Assembly (NCBI GenBank): GCA_963995505.1
Contig: OZ023180.1
Coordinates: forward strand, 5,739,263 to 5,803,262
Reading direction: 5' to 3'
DNA: 64,000 nt
Source of the DNA: Hypericum androsaemum
Lineage: Eukaryota; Streptophyta; Magnoliopsida; Malpighiales; Hypericaceae
Numbering within the stretch: position 1 is the first letter of the stretch; the number at the start of each line of letters is the position of its first letter. The notes under the pieces are model-generated. The model had not been told where the DNA came from and searched no databases. It saw only the letters and a list, made by a program, of their open reading frames with translations. The translations under genes were made by a program, and so were the position numbers. Of this stretch, positions 22,077-34,500 are shown in pieces.

Positions 22077-23613
22077 GGAATTGGATTCAGGTTTGGACTC
22101 GCATTTTGCATCAGTATGGGCTTGAAATTTGTTTGGGCCGTTGGATGAGTTTTTGTAAATACTCATGCTGATCGGATGGTCTACAAGGAAATGGGGTAAC
22201 GTTGTCTTTTTACCCTTGTCAGAAATCCATTTCTACCAAATTTTAGGGGGATGGAGAGGATGGCGACGACCGAGTATACCGACGGTGACTAACAGAAAAG
22301 GCGGCGAGTGGACGAGGTGGACAATCGGCAAGGACGACGAAGTCGTGGACCTCAGCAAAGACGACGAGTACGACGGGCTCTGGCAAAGAGGACGAGGTCG
22401 GTGGGATCTGAAGACTATGGCGACAAGGCCGAGGTTTATGGTGGGCTGTCAGGTCGATTTATGGGTTCATGGTAGGCTCCTTCTTCTTCCCTGGGTTCTT
22501 GGCTTGGCGGTGGGAGGATGCCGTCCATTTCTAGGTTTGGTGGTGGTCAGACGTGGGAGGAACCGTCGTCAATTTTGAGCACCTGCAACGGCATCATCGG
22601 GACGAAATTATGTTTCCTGTACAATTAGCACAGGCTGTAAGGGAAGAAATGAGTGCATCCCACCAGTTGCATCCTCTCTTCCCTAACTTATTTCTTCTGG
22701 GTCTTTATTTTAGAGGGTTGTATTTTTAGCTTTCTAAGAAGAAGATTTGATGGTTAAGCTAATAGTTAGAAGGAAGAAGAAGCAATAACAAACAGAATAC
22801 TAGCCAACAGATGTTGCAACGACGAGACCGATAACAATCGGTCAAGTAATGTTGTCTTGATTTTGATTGTTAGTTTTTGGATAAGAACTTTCACAAGCAG
22901 GTACTTGATGCGTTGAGGTTTAATTAAGCCCTTGTTAATTCAACTTGTTTTTAGTTTTCGTCGATTACATATGTCAAAATTATATTAAATGGTTTACTAT
23001 TAGGATCAAATGGTTTGCACTGGTATGATAAAATAGATTTTTCTGTTATGTTCAAATAGTTTTCATTGTTACGATAACATAGTTTTTTCTGTTATGTTCA
23101 AATAGTTTTCATTGCTACGATAACATGGTTTGCTATGTCATGATAAAATAGTTTGTTATGTCATGATAAAAATGTTTGTTCTATTAAGATCAAATGGTTA
23201 TATTAAATGGTACGTTCAGTTATATTAAATAGTATGCACAGTTGTATCAAATAATATGCTCAATTATATCGAATGGTATATTTTTTATTAAATAATTAAT
23301 TAAATTATGTATCGATGAGTATGTGCGGTTATATTAAATAATAAATTTATATTAAATAGTATATCCGATTATATCAAATGGTATTCTCAATTATATTAAA
23401 TGGTATGTCCGATTATTTAAAATATTTACAATAAATCAAATGGTGTATATGTTTATATGTACCAATTATCTATATAAAAATAAAGGCAAAAAAAAAAAGC
23501 AAATGTGGGACCTACCCCTATTCCTTTCTCTTTTCATATTTTTACCCATTCTATCCCGGTCCACTTGCACCAGGACCGACCGAATTAGGTGCTCCACGAC
23601 CAAATCAAGTCTC
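22077..23613. mobile_element. Candidate MULE-like element with gene-like island
   Basis: A perfect 9-bp duplication CTTCAAATA flanks it (22068-22076 and 23614-23622). The left end contains TTGGATTCAGGTTTGGAC; the right end, inverted, is GAGACTTGATTTGGTCGTGG. These resemble the ends of elements 1-3 (GGATTCGGTGGGGAC; GAGACCGGATTGAGTGGGG). The interior has a GC-rich island at about 22250-22600 with an open frame of uncertain reality, and a degenerate tandem array at 22980-23420. No transposase. Call rests on TSD plus weak end similarity. Confidence 0.45.
22980..23420. repeat. Degenerate AT-rich tandem array
   Basis: Irregular repeats built on ATGTTCAAATAGTTTTCATT, GATAAAATAGTTTGTTATGT and TATATTAAATGGTATG with changing period. 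Position and style parallel the 22-bp arrays in elements 1-3, but the unit differs. Confidence 0.6.
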
Positions 23614-23859
23614 CTTCAAATACCATGGTCAAGTGACTGAGCTTTTCCTATAAATCTATCGATTTATCCATTACCTTTACTTGAAGTATTTTGTTTTTAA
23701 AAAAAAATTGAACATTGTATTTTTTTTGGGGAAGGTGGATATTTTATTATGTATAAGTGAACATATTTGACCAAACCATATAAATGGATTGGTTAGACGT
23801 GTCCACGAGATTCATAAAATCTAAAGTTGTTGAATTTTTGAGTACTTGGTGGGTGAGTT

Positions 23860-24340
23860 TTTATTATATACTCTGATATTTAAAGTCGAATATTATTCTC
23901 TAAAAAAAGTTGAATATTATCGACTTATATTTTAGAGATAATATTTTTATAAAACTATAATATTTTTATAAAACTAAGACTTTAATTCAATAATTTCTAA
24001 AGTGGTGTGGGTCTTAACTTTGTAGCCTACAATTATGATATCCGGATTTTGAGTGTAGTATCGCGGCAATAAAGTGTAATCGAGTTTATCCTACTTGGTC
24101 TTTATCTTGGCAATAAAGTGGGTCTTATCGAATGTTGAGTGTATAATTCACACCATTTAACCATCCTAATAAAATATCATTTCTTTTGAGGTTGTGATTC
24201 CTAGGCTCATCAAAACTCTACTACAATAAAATTTAGTAAAAATTATTGAATTAAATTCTTAGTTTTAAAAAAAAATTTAAAAATTATCTCTAAAATATAA
24301 ATCGTTAATATTTGACTTTAAACATTAGAGCCTATCAAAT
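23860..24340. repeat. Long inverted repeat, MITE-like
   Basis: The left arm (about 23873-24010) contains ATTTAAAGTCGAATATT, then TATTTTAGAGATAATATTTT, then AAGACTTTAATTCAATAATT. The right arm (about 24206-24335) is its imperfect reverse complement. The arms enclose about 200 bp. No clean TSD was found. Confidence 0.6.
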
Positions 24341-24344
24341 ACAT

Positions 24345-24433
24345 AAAATTGCAAAAAATTTGTCAATGAAAGGATTCAAACCCTACAAACCACACACTAG
24401 TGGACAAAGCTTTGCCAACTCAGCCACACCCAT
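24345..24433 (-). mobile_element. SINE-like tRNA-derived head
   Basis: On the minus strand GGGTGTGGCTGAGTTGGCAA holds a TGGCTGAGTTGG A-box (24415-24426), and about 30 bases on AGGGTTTGAATCCT holds a B-box (24371-24384). Spacing and sequences fit a tRNA-derived RNA polymerase III promoter. A full tRNA cloverleaf is not maintained. The 3' end is unclear and may merge with the inverted repeat. Confidence 0.45.
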
Positions 24434-25027
24434 TATATTGTCTAGTTGTCATGATTAATGCATATTAAACCAAGATAAGTAATTTTTTCTTGGTATCTAA
24501 CTAAGATACACGATTTTTTCTTGGTATATTGACAACGTAATTTTTTCGCATATATTGATCTACCCGAAAGAATAAAACGTATCTTGGCACCAAGAGAATA
24601 GCACAAAGAATAGCACAATTATCCTTTAGAAAATAAGAATAGCATAATCGATGGCCTACACCAAGAGTTTCGACCTTGCTCTCTGCGTTCTCCTTGCAAT
24701 TGTTTCGTAGTTTCAACCGAAGCTCCTTCTCCTACCAAAGGCCACCTCAATAGTAAGTGAATTGATAGAAAAATGGAGCTTTTTATTTATATCGGTTCTT
24801 CTTTTATGTCACAACAGATCACAGAATCAATCATTAAGTTAGTCAAGATGGTCAATATAAAAAGTTAATATTTCCTGTGGGTTGATTGAATAATTGATTT
24901 AGTGGGAAAGGTACAAAAGTTTTTGGCATATAATTGAACTGAGATTTTTTAAAGTAGATTTTGTACTTTAGTTTCTAAGGTTTGAACTTTGTCTTCAACT
25001 AAAATCTCAATTTCCCACCATATTCTC
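24434..25027. other. AT-rich stretch, nothing recognised
   Basis: No coding frame or element end is evident. From about 24960 similarity to 52015-52090 and 63310-63390 begins. Confidence 0.5.
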
Positions 25028-25762
25028 CAACACTTGAGTCAGTCATCAGAGACACCATTATTAATATGGTTCGACAAGAGGTTGAGTAATTCGAAGTCAA
25101 TTCGTAGTAGTATCGAGAATTTTTAACATTAACAATCAAGTCGATCGATCCATTTTTTTAATAATAAGTGAGAGTACTTAATTAGTATATTAGGTTCATG
25201 TATATATAAAAATTAGCAGTCGTCCTACGATAGATTTTTTTTTTGAAGGTCATCATACCATTAATGTTGGAAAGGAAGAGGACGAAGGCTGTGGCGCAGA
25301 AGGTTGCTGCTTACTGTACTATGCCCGGGGTGAGCCTATTTGCGCCAATTTCTGCAAAGGATAATGAGATTCTTAATTACAACTCGCGGAAGGAATCTCA
25401 CAGCTATTTTCAGTGATTACTGCATACTAATACAGTGCTTCCATGTCAAAGAAGATGCTCTAGCTCTTTAATCAATTACTCAGTTGAAGATCTCGACCAA
25501 AAAAAAATTGGACCTCTGGTAATTCAGAATCAAAAACTATTATATCTTATTTATGTGTGACTATATCAATAATATGTTTTTCATATATTTTTAGAATAAC
25601 ATCTTAGTAATTTGTTAGGAAATAACTGCAGCAATGAAGAAATAAGAACAGAACAGAAAAAAAAATACAAATTTGTTAACCTAGTTCGTCAGAAATTGAC
25701 TACGTCTGGCAACGCAACGTTACCAAGTCAAAATCTTCTGGATTTACAATTACAATGACATC

Positions 25763-26082
25763 CTGGTGGAGACTTGGAGTGTTGTTTCGGGCACACTTCG
25801 TCGGTTGGTGGTTCTGGTGGTTGGACTGGTCTTCACTTCTGTTTTCAGGTACCTTCGACACTCTTTGGTTGGGTTACGATTTGGGAGACTATTGTGTTTT
25901 TTCTTGGGCTATGTCCTAGGTGACTTTTGAATTAGTGGTTCTTGCTTGTAACGTCACCTGGGTTTGTCAAATTTGAACCTTGCTACTCACTGTTGGGTTG
26001 CACTTGGGCTGCTGTTGTATCTATGGGGTTTGTTTGTACTTGTCAATTATGGAGATCATTAAAATCTACTTTTCAAAAAAAA
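25763..26082 (+). mobile_element. Short non-LTR retroelement insertion
   Basis: A 320-bp insert ends in nine A and has a perfect 14-bp duplication ATTACAATGACATC (25749-25762, 26083-26096). Copy A at about 920 shows the empty site. No A/B boxes at its 5' end, so a 5'-truncated LINE is likelier than a SINE. Confidence 0.75.
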
Positions 26083-27030
26083 ATTACAATGACATCAATA
26101 AATTATTTATACTAAATAAGGATGTTACCTAATCTCTCAAACAATTCCAACTAAATTGAAATAATCTCTCAAATAGTTGAATCACTGAAATGAGTAAATC
26201 TATATAATCAATTTCAAGTTCCATAACCCAACAAGTCTTAATTGTTAGACATTTTAATTCCATACTATGTTATATATGCAACGCACTATGTCCACTGGAC
26301 TGGAGTACCAAATAATTGAGCCATATAAACGACTTCTAAAAGTCTTTCCGGGCCACTGTGGTTTCTATAGTCCGGCCCCACCACTGCTTCACTCTCCCCT
26401 CTCATCAGTAGTTTAGTAACGAGCCACTTTCTTCCGTTGACACATTAATACATTCTTTTTTTGTTTTAAAAAAAATACTAAAAAATTAGAATCTAAAATT
26501 TTACATTGAAAAAGAGCTTAACAAAAACATCTGCTGTAAAGTACCTAAATTCCGAATAAATTCGAAACAATGAATCCTTTTTATATAAAATTGGGTCCTA
26601 GTCATACCATTGTTGCGAAAATAATTCACTGTAAAAAGTAGACAAGTTCCATCAGAAACGCATCTCTGGGTCCCTTCATCGGTCTGTATATGTATAATTT
26701 TTTGTTTTATTAAAAAATAAAATTACGTCTAAAAATATATATTTTTTTACTCAATCCACGACATTCCGTCCCTTAATGTATAATCCTCTTAATAATTTTA
26801 GAGCTCGACGACTTCAACTTGACTAATCTTGTATTTTTAGGTTTGAGGGAAACTTCAACACTTCTTTTTGAACTTACCCAAAAAAAAAGGAAAGAGAGAC
26901 GGGACACGCCAGTTTGTCATATATATGGACGATGAAGGACAAAGGAGCAATGGAAACTAAATCCAAAAGGGGGTTGGTTCATTTTGTCAAAAAGAAGGAA
27001 AGGATTAAGGACGTATCAATTATTTTTGAG

Positions 27031-28231
27031 AAAATTATGCTCAGGTCCTTGTAGTTTGACGTCCTTCCCTCTGGGGTTCTTGCATTTTCGAAATCGTTTC
27101 TGACGTCCCCAAAATTTGGTTTTAGAGACTCTTGGATCCCTGACGTCGGAATATGCTAATTTCTCCGGAGAACACCCACCTGAAAAGACTAAAATACTCT
27201 CTCACAAAAAAATAAAAAACTCTTCTTTTCTTCTCGAGTTCATCTTCTCCATCTCCATCTCCCCTTTCATCATCTCTCTTTCCCTCCACCACCATAAAAC
27301 CTCAAGACCAACCATTAAAAAATATAAATTTACCACCACGAACAAGAATACCCACGAACAAGAACACCCAATTCAAAGATAAAAACACCCAATTAAAATA
27401 TAGCGACACCTAATTGTATCCACATGAATAAGTAACTAATTAAACAACCCGGAAGCGACGAACCCAGAAACCAGATTCGGGAGCACCAAACCTTGAACCT
27501 TGGGAGCGGCGAACCTTGAACCTTGATTTTGGAACTGGGCCGAAAATAATTTGGGAGCGGCGAACCCAGAAAAGATATTGGGGAAGAGAGAGAGAGAGAG
27601 ATTAGGGAAGAAGATGACCTCGTCACCAAAAATTGACGCTGTCGTCGACCTATGTCACAACCGGAGATGCCTACGAAGCCATGCTTCAAGCCCCAACAGA
27701 AGAGAAAGTCGGGGGCGTCGGTGTAAGGGGTACGAAATCCTAGAGGCCGGTGAAGCGATTGAACCGAGACAAGGGAGGATGGAATGCAGAAAGAAAGATT
27801 CTGGAGGCTGGTCGAGGAAGGCGACGTTTGATCTCGGGAAAATGATGGTGATGGTTGATCTCGGGGAAGAAGAGAAGGCAGGAGAACTTGGCCACGGAGA
27901 AGGATTCAGGGAAGAGATGGTTGATTTGAATTAGTTTTAGCTTTCGATTTGTTTGATTTGATTTGGTTAAATGGTGGTGGAGGGAAAGAGAGATGATGAA
28001 GGGGGAGATGGAGATGAAGAAGATGAACAGGAGAAGAAAAGAGGGGAGTTTTTTTTTAGTGGAAGAGTATTTTAGTCTTTTTAGGTGGGTGTTCGCCGGA
28101 GAAATCGGTATATTTCGGCGTCAGAGACCCGAGAGTTTCTAAAACTAAACTTGGGGACGTCAGGAAGAATTTTAGAAATGCAGGTACCCTAGAAAGAGGG
28201 CGGTCAAACTACAGGACCTGAGCATAATTTT
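27031..28231. mobile_element. Long-TIR DNA element in copy B
   Basis: Ends GAAAATTATGCTCAGGTCC and, inverted, GAAAAATTATGCTCAGGTCC; inverted similarity continues about 150 bp (blocks around GTCAAACTAC, GACGTC and TTCGCCGGAGAA). The interior (27230-28020) is purine-rich with an open frame at 27551-27934 that looks like low-complexity rather than a real gene. No TSD: instead it is flanked by about 270-bp direct repeats of host sequence. Confidence 0.65.
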
Positions 28232-28540
28232 TCATGACATTCCATCCATTAATGTATAATCCTCTTAATAATTTTAGAGCTCGACGACTTCAACTTCACT
28301 AATCTTGTATTTTTAGATTTGAGGGAAACTTCAACACTTCTTTTTGAACTTACCCAAAAAAAAAAAGAGACAGGACACGCCAGCTTGTCATATATAGGGA
28401 CGACGAAGGACGAAGGAGCAATGGAAACTAAATCCAAAAGGCGGTTGGTTCATTTTGTCAAAAAGAAGGAAAGGATTAAGGACGTATCAATTATTTTTTG
28501 GTGTTATGTGATCGATCCTCTTCCGAGTCCCATGTGGATT

Positions 28541-28761
28541 TAGGGATGGGAAAAATATCTATACCCCATGGGTCAGACACTATTCTTACCCTGTGGGTCG
28601 AGGGTCTATTGATTTTGACTGGGTCTAAGGTAGGGTATGGGTATGGGTCCACTTTTATAGGTAGGGTTTAGGGTAGGGTATGAATCCTATGAATTTCTAC
28701 CATACTCTTACCTTTTACCCTATTTTAGATCCTACCCTATTTATACCCTAATTAGACCCTT

Positions 28762-28795
<34 letters not shown>

Positions 28796-29551
28796 TATAC
28801 TAGAAACAAAAAAGGAAAATGACTCAAAGACATAACCTATAAAAGTTTGGCAAGGAAAATTACTGTGAAGCTAGGAGTGACGGTAATTTTCTAATGCTAT
28901 ATCTTATTATGTTTAAGTTTAAATGAATAAGTGTTGCTAAAATTATTTTTTTACTTATAATAGAGTTCTCAAATATTTTGGAATATGCTTCAATTATTGA
29001 TAATATTGACTCCGAAAGTTGAGGTACATATAATTCTAATTTTTTTTACTAATATACTAGATATTTCATGATTAATCTTCACATATTTATTATATTGTTT
29101 TTACACAACCAGCTTGAAGACATCTTGAAGAATGAGACCTCACAGCTTTATTAAGTTGTGATCCGCCTCCTTTTTGCTTGGAGTTCTAGCTGAGGCGCTA
29201 TTAGCTCAGAATTTTTGTTTATGTTTATCGACACGAGTAATTTTCTATTTTTTTTCAAAAATAATAGAACCTAAAAGCTTTTTTATTTTCTTTTAGTTGT
29301 TTATGCATTTAGAACTTGTATCTGAAACCTCAAAGCTTGATTAAGTTATAACACGATTTATCGTCATGATTGAGTTTTTGTCTTGCATTTAATTCGAGGG
29401 TCGGACCCCTGCAGACCCTGCGAACCCTGAGAGTAAGAGTTTGGATCTAATAGTAAAAATTTTTGAGGGTCGAAAGATAGGATATGGATCTAGCTCTCTA
29501 GACTAGGATATGAGTAGGGTCCTACTGATACCCTACCCATCGTTATTCCTA
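28541..29551. mobile_element. hAT-like non-autonomous element
   Basis: Starts TAGGGATGGG and ends CCCATCGTTATTCCTA (inverted: TAGGAATAACGATGGG). Flanks TGTGGATT and CGTGGATT match at 7 of 8, as expected for hAT. The ends hold GGGTA-rich runs seen in many plant hAT MITEs. A (TAA)n microsatellite lies at about 28764-28796. No transposase. The uninterrupted sequence in copy A (CATGTGGATTCCACATG, 5343-5359) confirms the insertion site. Confidence 0.7.
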
Positions 29552-29559
29552 CGTGGATT

Positions 29560-31099
29560 CCCCGGGAACATGTCTACTTAAATTGCTAGCTCTTGGGCTA
29601 ATAGCTATCGACTTCTGTATCCATGATATCATTAGTACCCCGCCAAATATTGGTCTTTTCCAAAAACATATAATCATTTCCCATCTTTGGTTCTATTTAA
29701 TTCATATTCAATTTCAACCTGAGTTATTCGGCACGGTAAATATTTTAATATCATATGATATAAAAATAATAATTATCGAGTGAGCCTTTCTTCTAATATT
29801 TTATTTTTTCAGATTTTGTTTGTTGGAAAATGAAGATGAGGGCTATTAAGGCAAATCTTAGTGAATCGTGGCCGCAGATTTTTGTAATAATGTGATACTT
29901 ACTTTAAAGAGTAAATTATTCTCATGTCCCTCTTGTATACCATAATTATAGTAAAGATCCTTATTATTAAAAAAAATATTTTACCGTCCTCATTATTTAG
30001 CGAAATATTATTTTAAAATCTCTGTTGCCGGAATCGTTAATTTTTTTCCTACAATAGGCCACTTCAAAAGATCCAATTGCCCTCCCTTTAAAAAATAAGC
30101 TCTTATAAACAACATAAACACAATTCGTCTTCTTGCCTTCATCCGTTCCTTCGAAAATTGTTCCTACCACTGTTCCTCTTCGAAAGATTCAGTTAGCTCC
30201 TGTCTACCTTCAATTAAGTTGAAAATGCTTGAGAAAGTGTGGTATGCTTTATTCGCGGCGATGATTAAGAGGGTTGAATCTACCACAACAATGCAGTTTT
30301 TGAAAGTGAAATGTGTAACTGCTAGCTTCTTGCACATTTCGTTTTATGTCATACTCAAGAATGGATTGTTTGGGCACATTCATCAAAAGTACTGCATAAC
30401 CAAAATATTGTACTTTTTTTTTGTAATCGGCAAGTCAATGGTCGGCTGACGTCTTTGTGATATTCCAAGCAACTCTTGATGGTATAGGGTGACGTTGCGT
30501 TAATGACGTTGCAAACTTAGCCACTTGCCGAGGGAAGCAAGATTATTTAATTCCTCTCGCAGCGATGTGAAGTCCTCGGCCCGAGGAAAAAGCAACTTTT
30601 ACATGTTAGCCTTTTGCCTTATTCATTTTTTCAATTAATGCGCTGCTTCTGCAACTAAGGAACTTAGATCTATTTCTACTGTGTATGTCCTCAAGTTGTG
30701 TTGGTGCTTAGAGCACTTCGGGTGTAATTGTTTTCAAGGAGTAATATAAACATCTACTTATATAAATAAAAAATCAACGTGATCTGGATTTTCTGTTGAC
30801 ATCTATCCCTACTCCAAAAGACTGAATGAGTAGTGTTTATTAAATCCGACGAGACTCTGTCACAGTAGAAGAGTAGAAAATTTTTGAGATTATTTTATCA
30901 CTAGTTTTGTTTGATATGTTATTAGATCAAATTGATCCCGTGAACGATTTTATTACTCACATGATCCCCTATCATGGTACGTTGACGTTCCTTTAACTTA
31001 TAATTTTGGATTTGATATAAAAAGTTTAACATAAACCTTTGGAAATTGGAAGCGTCCGGTTTCGATACAAGGGAGGAAGGAAATTGTACACATTAATTG
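29560..31099. other. Duplicated intergenic sequence, no gene seen
   Basis: Bases 30820-31099 match 13540-13612 and 18620-18850 in blocks. The region 29900-30120 holds AT-rich text resembling DNA-element ends (CTCATGTCCCTCTTGTATAC), but no partner end was found. Short open frames (e.g. 30219-30449) show no recognisable domain. Confidence 0.5.
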
Positions 31100-31592
31100 T
31101 CATCTATTTTTTTTGAGGGGTAAATACTTATATTTCATTAATAATAAGATAGGTAACCAATACATCCATGGAAACAACTCAAGAGAGCAACTGACGAAAA
31201 CAACCTAAGCCCCAAAGCATGGAGCACTACCCACCTAGTCCCACCACCCTCCGCCTGGTCCTACAAAGTGCTTGAGCTACCTACCCTTTCTAGGGTCCAT
31301 CGTACATCGGCACGAGAACACTACCCACCTAACAAACTACCCTTCAACACATAACACTCCCCTCGCACAAGTACGAGGTTGCAGCCGCCGGCCTCGGTAA
31401 AAATCTATTCCAGAAAACCCGCCCCTACCGGGAAAAAACCAGACATAGGAAAAGAGCGCACCGCGGTAAGAACCCGCTCTAGCGATATCACTGCTAAACC
31501 TGAGTGTTATGTGTTGCCCCTGATACATCCGCAATCCCCTTGCACAAATAGAAATCCTCGCCCGCCTATCGCTACCCAACCCACCCCACCCT

Positions 31593-34500
31593 TTAGCAGT
31601 CAGTTACGTCTTCACAGCCTCTCCTTTGATCTTCCGCAATGGCGTCGCATATGTCCCGAGGTGGAAAAGAGAAGAATTGATATTGTCTCTCCCCTTCCAA
31701 CTGCATCTTTGCGAGAATGTGAGCCGCTTGGTTTGCTTCCCGCCTGGCGAATGAGAAACAGTGGCCAAGAAAGCCCTGACCACCCACTTTACAGTCCTCC
31801 ACAAGTAGAGCCAAATCACTTCTATCGACCACCTGATTGTTCAGAGCCTGCACTAAAGGTAAACAGTCAGATTCTAAAACAACGTACCTTAGCCCAAGTG
31901 CCTGGCCAAGTTCGACTCCAACTAGCATCCCTCGGGCTTCAAGCACAGTAGGGTGAATCAGACTATGGAATCTCCGGATAAAACCTGCCACAAACTGTCT
32001 CCTATCATCTCTAACAACCGCACCAACTTGCACCTCTCCAGATCGAGCAATACCAGCGTTCGTATTGATTTTAAACCATCCCGCTTCTGGTGGGCGCCAT
32101 AGCTCTATTGGCCTTAGCCGTGGAGAGGGTACCGAGTCAATGGCAGATACATAATCCCTCCACAACCGATTGACCATCTCGAGAGCACCTTGGGCCCTCT
32201 CCAAAGTTACATTTTGAAACACCACCTCATTTCGCACCTTCCATATTCCCCACAGCCAAGTCCCTCTCCTACCTTGCTCTTCCCTGTCAGTCGTCTCAAA
32301 TAGCCTAGTGAGAATTTGGGCCAAAGTAAGTCCATGTAGAGGTCGAATATCAAGTCCCCCCACAGACCATAACTGTACCGCTGTCGAGCATTCAAAGAAG
32401 AGATGGACAGCTGATTCTTCATTCCTGGCACAAAGAGGGCAGCTCGTATCCAATTGAATACCACGCCTTGCAATATTAGTACGAAGTGGCAAATTTCCAT
32501 CTAGTAAACGCCATAGGAATGACCTAACCCGAGGCTGACACATAAGATTCCATACACGCTGCCACATCTCTCTAGCATGGGTCTGAACCTGAGCCCACTC
32601 TGAACCTTGCCACCACTCTTGGAGATCAATGAAGTAACCTGAACGGACAGTATACTCCCCATCCCTATTATGTCTCCATCAAAAAATATCATTCGGTAAG
32701 GCTAGGATCCGCGCCTCGTCCTCCTCCCTGAATAAGGTAGATAACAACTCTCTGTTCCACTCATTTGTCCCATCCACTAATAACTCTGACACGAATTGAA
32801 AAGCATCATATCCAGGATAAGAATATTGTGGGTGACCCAACTCAGACCCTGGAAGCCAGCGGTGATCCCATATACGTATCTTGTTGCCATCACCCACCCT
32901 CCACTCTATGTTAGAAGCTAATAAATTAACTCCCTCCAGAATGCTCCTCCACGTGTAGCTCGGCCTGTACCCCACAGATGCTGTAAGAATCTCCCCCCGA
33001 GGATAATATCTTGCTTTCAGGATTCTTGCAGGTAATGAGTCTGGTGCTTTTAGCAAACGCCATGCCTGCTTTGCCAGCATAGCCCTATTCGAACTTTGAA
33101 GTCTCCTGAAACCAAGCCCGCCATCCGCCTTAGACCGACACATTCGAATCCAACTGCGCCAATGCATTTTTCGTTGTCCCTCCTTACTGCCCCAATAGAA
33201 TGTGCATAACTTCTGTTCAATTCGGTCACAAGTCTCTTCAGGAAGACGAAAATAGCTCATGACATAAGTTAGTATTGACAGTAAGACAGATTTTATGAGT
33301 GTCTCTCTCCCTGCACGCGATAAATACTGCTCTTTTCAGTTCCCAATCTTTGTAATGATCCTGTCTTCAATTGAGGAGAAAATTTGCCTCTTCGAACGCC
33401 CCACCATAGTCGGTAACCCTAGATATGTGTCCCTCTCTTCACTTCTCCGCATACCCAAGACGGAGCCTAACCTTCCTTGAACCTCCTCACTCAAGTTGCG
33501 GCTGAAAAACACTGAGCTCTTCTGAAGATTCACTTTCTGTCCCGAAGCTCGAGAATAAACATCCAGTATTGTGAGAATATATCTAAGCTCTTCCTCTGTT
33601 GCTTTGGCGAATAGAAGAGAGTCATCTGCAAAAAAGAGGTGAGTAATAGCAGGGGCCCCTCGCGCCACTCGTAATCCGTGAATCCGCCCGGACATCTCAG
33701 CATGCTATATTAGTGCCGCCAAACCCTCTGCAGAAATCAAGAATAAGTACGGAGATAGTGGATCTCCCTGACGTAGCCCTCGTCCCGGTGTGAAAAACTC
33801 TCCCACCTGTCCATTAACCTGCACTGCATATCTGACTGTGCGCACACATCTCATGATAAGGTTAGTGACAGAGGACTGGAAACCCATAGCATATAACATC
33901 CTCTCAAGAAAAGGCCACTCTATCCTATCATACGCTTTCATCATATCTAGCTTTAAAGCACACCAACCCTGGTTACCCAAAGTCTTCTTTTTTAGTTATA
34001 ACCTTCATCACTACATTACACAGGCTAATAGGGCAAAACTCAGAGCAATTAGAGGGACGTTTAACTTTTGGAATCAAAGCAATTATTGTATCATTCAGGA
34101 AAGAGGGGTCCACACCATTATTAAGAACATCAAGGGCGGTTTGGGTTACCGAAGGGCCAACAATAGTCCAGTGCTTCTGAAAAAATAGGGGAGGCATGCC
34201 ATCTGGACCAGGGGCCTTCATAGGATGCATCTCAAATAGAGCAGTGTGGACCTCCTTTGCCGTGTAGGGCGCTCCTATTTGCCTGTTCATCTCATCCGTC
34301 ACCCGCGGCGTCACCATATCTGTCACTTCCGAAACCTGCTCAACAATATCAGAGGAAAATAAGTTAGTATAAAAGCTCTGAAAAGCCTGCTCCAGCGCTG
34401 CCCAACCCCGAATCTTCTGTCCATTTGGTCCATCTAGCTCTAGAATTCTATTTCGCACGCCCCGATTCCTTGCTTTCTGATGGAAAAACTTCGTATTTCG

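Larger units (their letters stand above)
25028..28540. repeat. Segmental duplication copy B (interrupted)
   Basis: Matches copy A from 25062 to about 27025, then resumes at 28229. Copy B carries about 62 bp (25342-25403) that copy A lacks, between short direct repeats. It lacks the long-TIR element found at 1-282. Bases 26755-27028 are repeated at 28229-28497 on the other side of the element at 27031. Confidence 0.75.

Noticed and set aside
22165..22578. 137-codon frame
   Set aside because: Trp/Gly/Arg-rich reading of a GC-rich island; possibly captured DNA but no protein family visible.
27551..27934. 127-codon frame in the TIR element
   Set aside because: Purine-rich low-complexity composition, no domain, inside a non-autonomous element.
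31379..31951. 190-codon plus-strand frame
   Set aside because: Antisense shadow of the LINE RNase H region and 3' end.
33790..34188. 132-codon plus-strand frame
   Set aside because: Antisense to LINE ORF2, which has clear RT motifs.
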